64,000 bases of DNA from Bradyrhizobium sp. (GTDB lineage: Bacteria; Pseudomonadota; Alphaproteobacteria; Rhizobiales; Xanthobacteraceae): contig NZ_JACRMG010000001.1 in the NCBI RefSeq assembly GCF_016219575.1, forward strand, positions 203,675 to 267,674. The letters are read 5' to 3'. Shown in pieces: positions 61,512 through 64,000 of the stretch. Numbering within the stretch: position 1 is the stretch's first letter; each line of letters opens with the position of its first letter. The notes under the pieces are model-generated. The model was not told the DNA's origin. It saw nothing but the letters and a program-made list of their open reading frames with translations, and searched no databases. The position numbers and the translations under genes were made by a program.

Positions 61512-61636
61512 CGGCGGTCCAATCGAAACAGCAGCAGACGAGACCTAATCTAGGCCCGGAGCCGGCAGGCAGGCAAATCGAAAGGACGTGAACGGAGGGA
61601 GGCGGGGTTAGCGCTACTGCGTCACAAGCGCTCTAA

Positions 61637-61767
61637 CTCCTCATCCTGAGGAGCGCGCAGCGCGCGCGTCTCGAAGGATGCAGGCCCGCCTGTGGCCTCA
61701 TGGTTCGAGACGCAACAACGGGGCCGCTCTATGCACGGACCCGTTGGCGCTCCTCACGTTGGGGAGC
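61637..61767. repeat. Imperfect inverted repeat, family G
   Basis: About 131 bases, starting CTCCTCATCCTGAGGAGCGC and ending GCGCTCCTCACGTTGGGGAG, with inner arms CGTCTCGAA and TTCGAGACG. It matches the shape of a dispersed element often seen downstream of Bradyrhizobium genes. It lies in the 272-base gap between the small membrane protein gene and ccrM, where nothing else was recognised. Confidence 0.65.
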
Positions 61768-61783
61768 TTATGGCGCAGTAGGC

Positions 61784-63035
<1,252 letters not shown>

Positions 63036-63207
63036 ATGCAGACGAGGCCGGTACTGTCTTTGGGTGAGTTCGCGCCGCCGTTCGCGTTCAGGTGCACTAG
63101 GCAATATTTGCCGGGCGGGTTATTGATTAACGCAATGGAAATTTTACTTCTTTGCCGCGTTGCCCTGCCGTGCGCACTGCACAAGGGTGAAATGAGGGAA
63201 AACCGCC

Positions 63208-64000
63208 ATGCGTTACGATGATTTCCGCCACAGCGACAACATTGACGATCGTCGCGGCGAGGATGGCGGCGGAATGGGCGGTGGCGGCTTCGGTATCCCG
63301 ATGGGCGGCGGCGGCCTCGGCATCGGCACCATCATCGTGCTCGGGCTGCTCGGCTATGCCTTCGGCATCGACCCGCGCATCCTGATCGGCGGGGCGGAAA
63401 TTCTCACCGGCGGCGGCAGCCAGGCACCGAGCTATCAGACCGATCGCCCCTCGGGCCAGCGCAAGACCGGCGCGCCGACCGACGAAATGGGCAGCATGAT
63501 ATCTGGCATCCTCGGTGAACTCGACGATCGCTGGAGCGAAATCTTCAAGGCCAGCGGTCAGAACTATACCGGGCCCAAGATCGTACTGTTCCGCAATGCC
63601 ACCAATGGCGGGCGCTGCGGCATGGCGCAGTCGGCGATGGGGCCGTTCTACTGCCCGCCGGACCGCACCATCTATCTCGACACCGCGTTCTTCCGCGAGG
63701 TCGAAACGCGCTTCCGCGGCTGTTCGGGCAGTGCGTGCAAGTTCACCGCCGCCTACATCATCGCGCATGAGGCCGGCCATCACATCCAGAACCTGCTTGG
63801 CATCCTGCCGCGCGTGAACCGCATGCAGCAGCAGGTCGGCAGCAAGGCGGAAGCCAATGCGCTGCAGGTTCGGGTCGAGTTGCAGGCCGACTGCCTGTCG
63901 GGCGTCTGGGTCAACCGCGAGGAGAAGAAGCGGCCGGGCTTCCTGGAGGCCGGCGACATCGACGCCGCGCTGCGGACGGCAACCGCGATCGGCGACGATA
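63208..64000 (+). CDS. Neutral zinc metallopeptidase (YpfJ family), 3' end outside window
   Basis: The ATG at 63208 follows GAGGGAA. At least 264 residues are present and the frame is still open at the window end. A Gly-rich N terminus (GGGMGGGGFGIPMGGGGLGI) leads into a membrane segment (GTIIVLGLLGYAFGI). The catalytic motif is IIAHEAGHHIQNLLG (HExxH), followed by ELQADCLSGVWVN carrying the third ligand Glu. This is the YpfJ/KPN_02809 family of membrane-anchored, probably periplasmic proteases. It is divergent from ccrM. Confidence 0.92.
   Translation, partial: MRYDDFRHSDNIDDRRGEDGGGMGGGGFGIPMGGGGLGIGTIIVLGLLGYAFGIDPRILIGGAEILTGGGSQAPSYQTDRPSGQRKTGAPTDEMGSMISGILGELDDRWSEIFKASGQNYTGPKIVLFRNATNGGRCGMAQSAMGPFYCPPDRTIYLDTAFFREVETRFRGCSGSACKFTAAYIIAHEAGHHIQNLLGILPRVNRMQQQVGSKAEANALQVRVELQADCLSGVWVNREEKKRPGFLEAGDIDAALRTATAIGDD

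Overview
The window looks like chromosomal DNA of a high-GC alphaproteobacterium close to Bradyrhizobium (Nitrobacteraceae). The main reasons are a fused cytochrome b/c1 gene (fbcH type) behind a separate Rieske gene, a fused trpE(G) with a Trp leader peptide, a CcrM-type GANTC methylase, the mutY-DUF721-dsbA-smc gene order, a MoxR/DUF58/DUF4159 operon, and many dispersed intergenic palindromes. No rRNA, tRNA, CRISPR array, prophage or intact insertion sequence was recognised. Assignments rest on reading the translations, not on database searches.

Layout. 1-8.5 kb: 3' end of an autotransporter, a secreted caspase-like/SEL1 protein, an ScfR/RamB-type regulator divergent from isocitrate lyase (aceA), a DUF4170 protein and a metallophosphoesterase. 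8.5-12 kb: Nudix protein, a GT-C-like membrane protein next to a family 2 glycosyltransferase, and an acetyltransferase. 12-15 kb: a ZnuD-like TonB receptor and a DUF2946 protein behind a Zur-like palindrome. 15-22 kb: the MoxR operon, read leftwards. 22-25.7 kb: a tightly overlapping rightward operon (DUF1285, CoA pyrophosphatase, DUF6111, CCA-adding enzyme, TauE/SafE exporter). 25.7-31 kb: secreted proteins, an outer-membrane barrel, and a Bug-type solute receptor divergent from a flavin monooxygenase.

31-37 kb: leftward trmL-queE-hemF-HAD and rightward cytochrome bc1 genes. 37-44 kb: dienelactone hydrolase, epimerase, an orphan antitoxin-like gene, an extradiol dioxygenase, the trpL attenuator with trpE(G), and apt. 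43.8-48 kb: two neighbouring ParA-like ATPases, an M48 protease with LemA, and an Rsm22 methyltransferase. 48-55 kb: smc, a DsbA-like thiol oxidoreductase, DUF721 and mutY, with a higBA toxin-antitoxin pair inserted between DUF721 and mutY. 55-61.5 kb: accessory detoxification and catabolism genes (thioesterase, monooxygenase, two GSTs, LysR with an NTF2-like target, RidA). 61.8-64 kb: ccrM with GANTC sites in its leader, then the start of a zinc metallopeptidase.

The most distinctive features are the regulatory structures (trp attenuator, higBA operator, Zur-like box, aceA operator region, ccrM GANTC sites) and the dispersed palindromes. Three copies of one palindrome family are each 124 nt long within 5.6 kb. 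The least explained gene set is the ParA-like ATPase pair at 43.8-45.3 kb. No clearly new defence or biosynthetic system was found.
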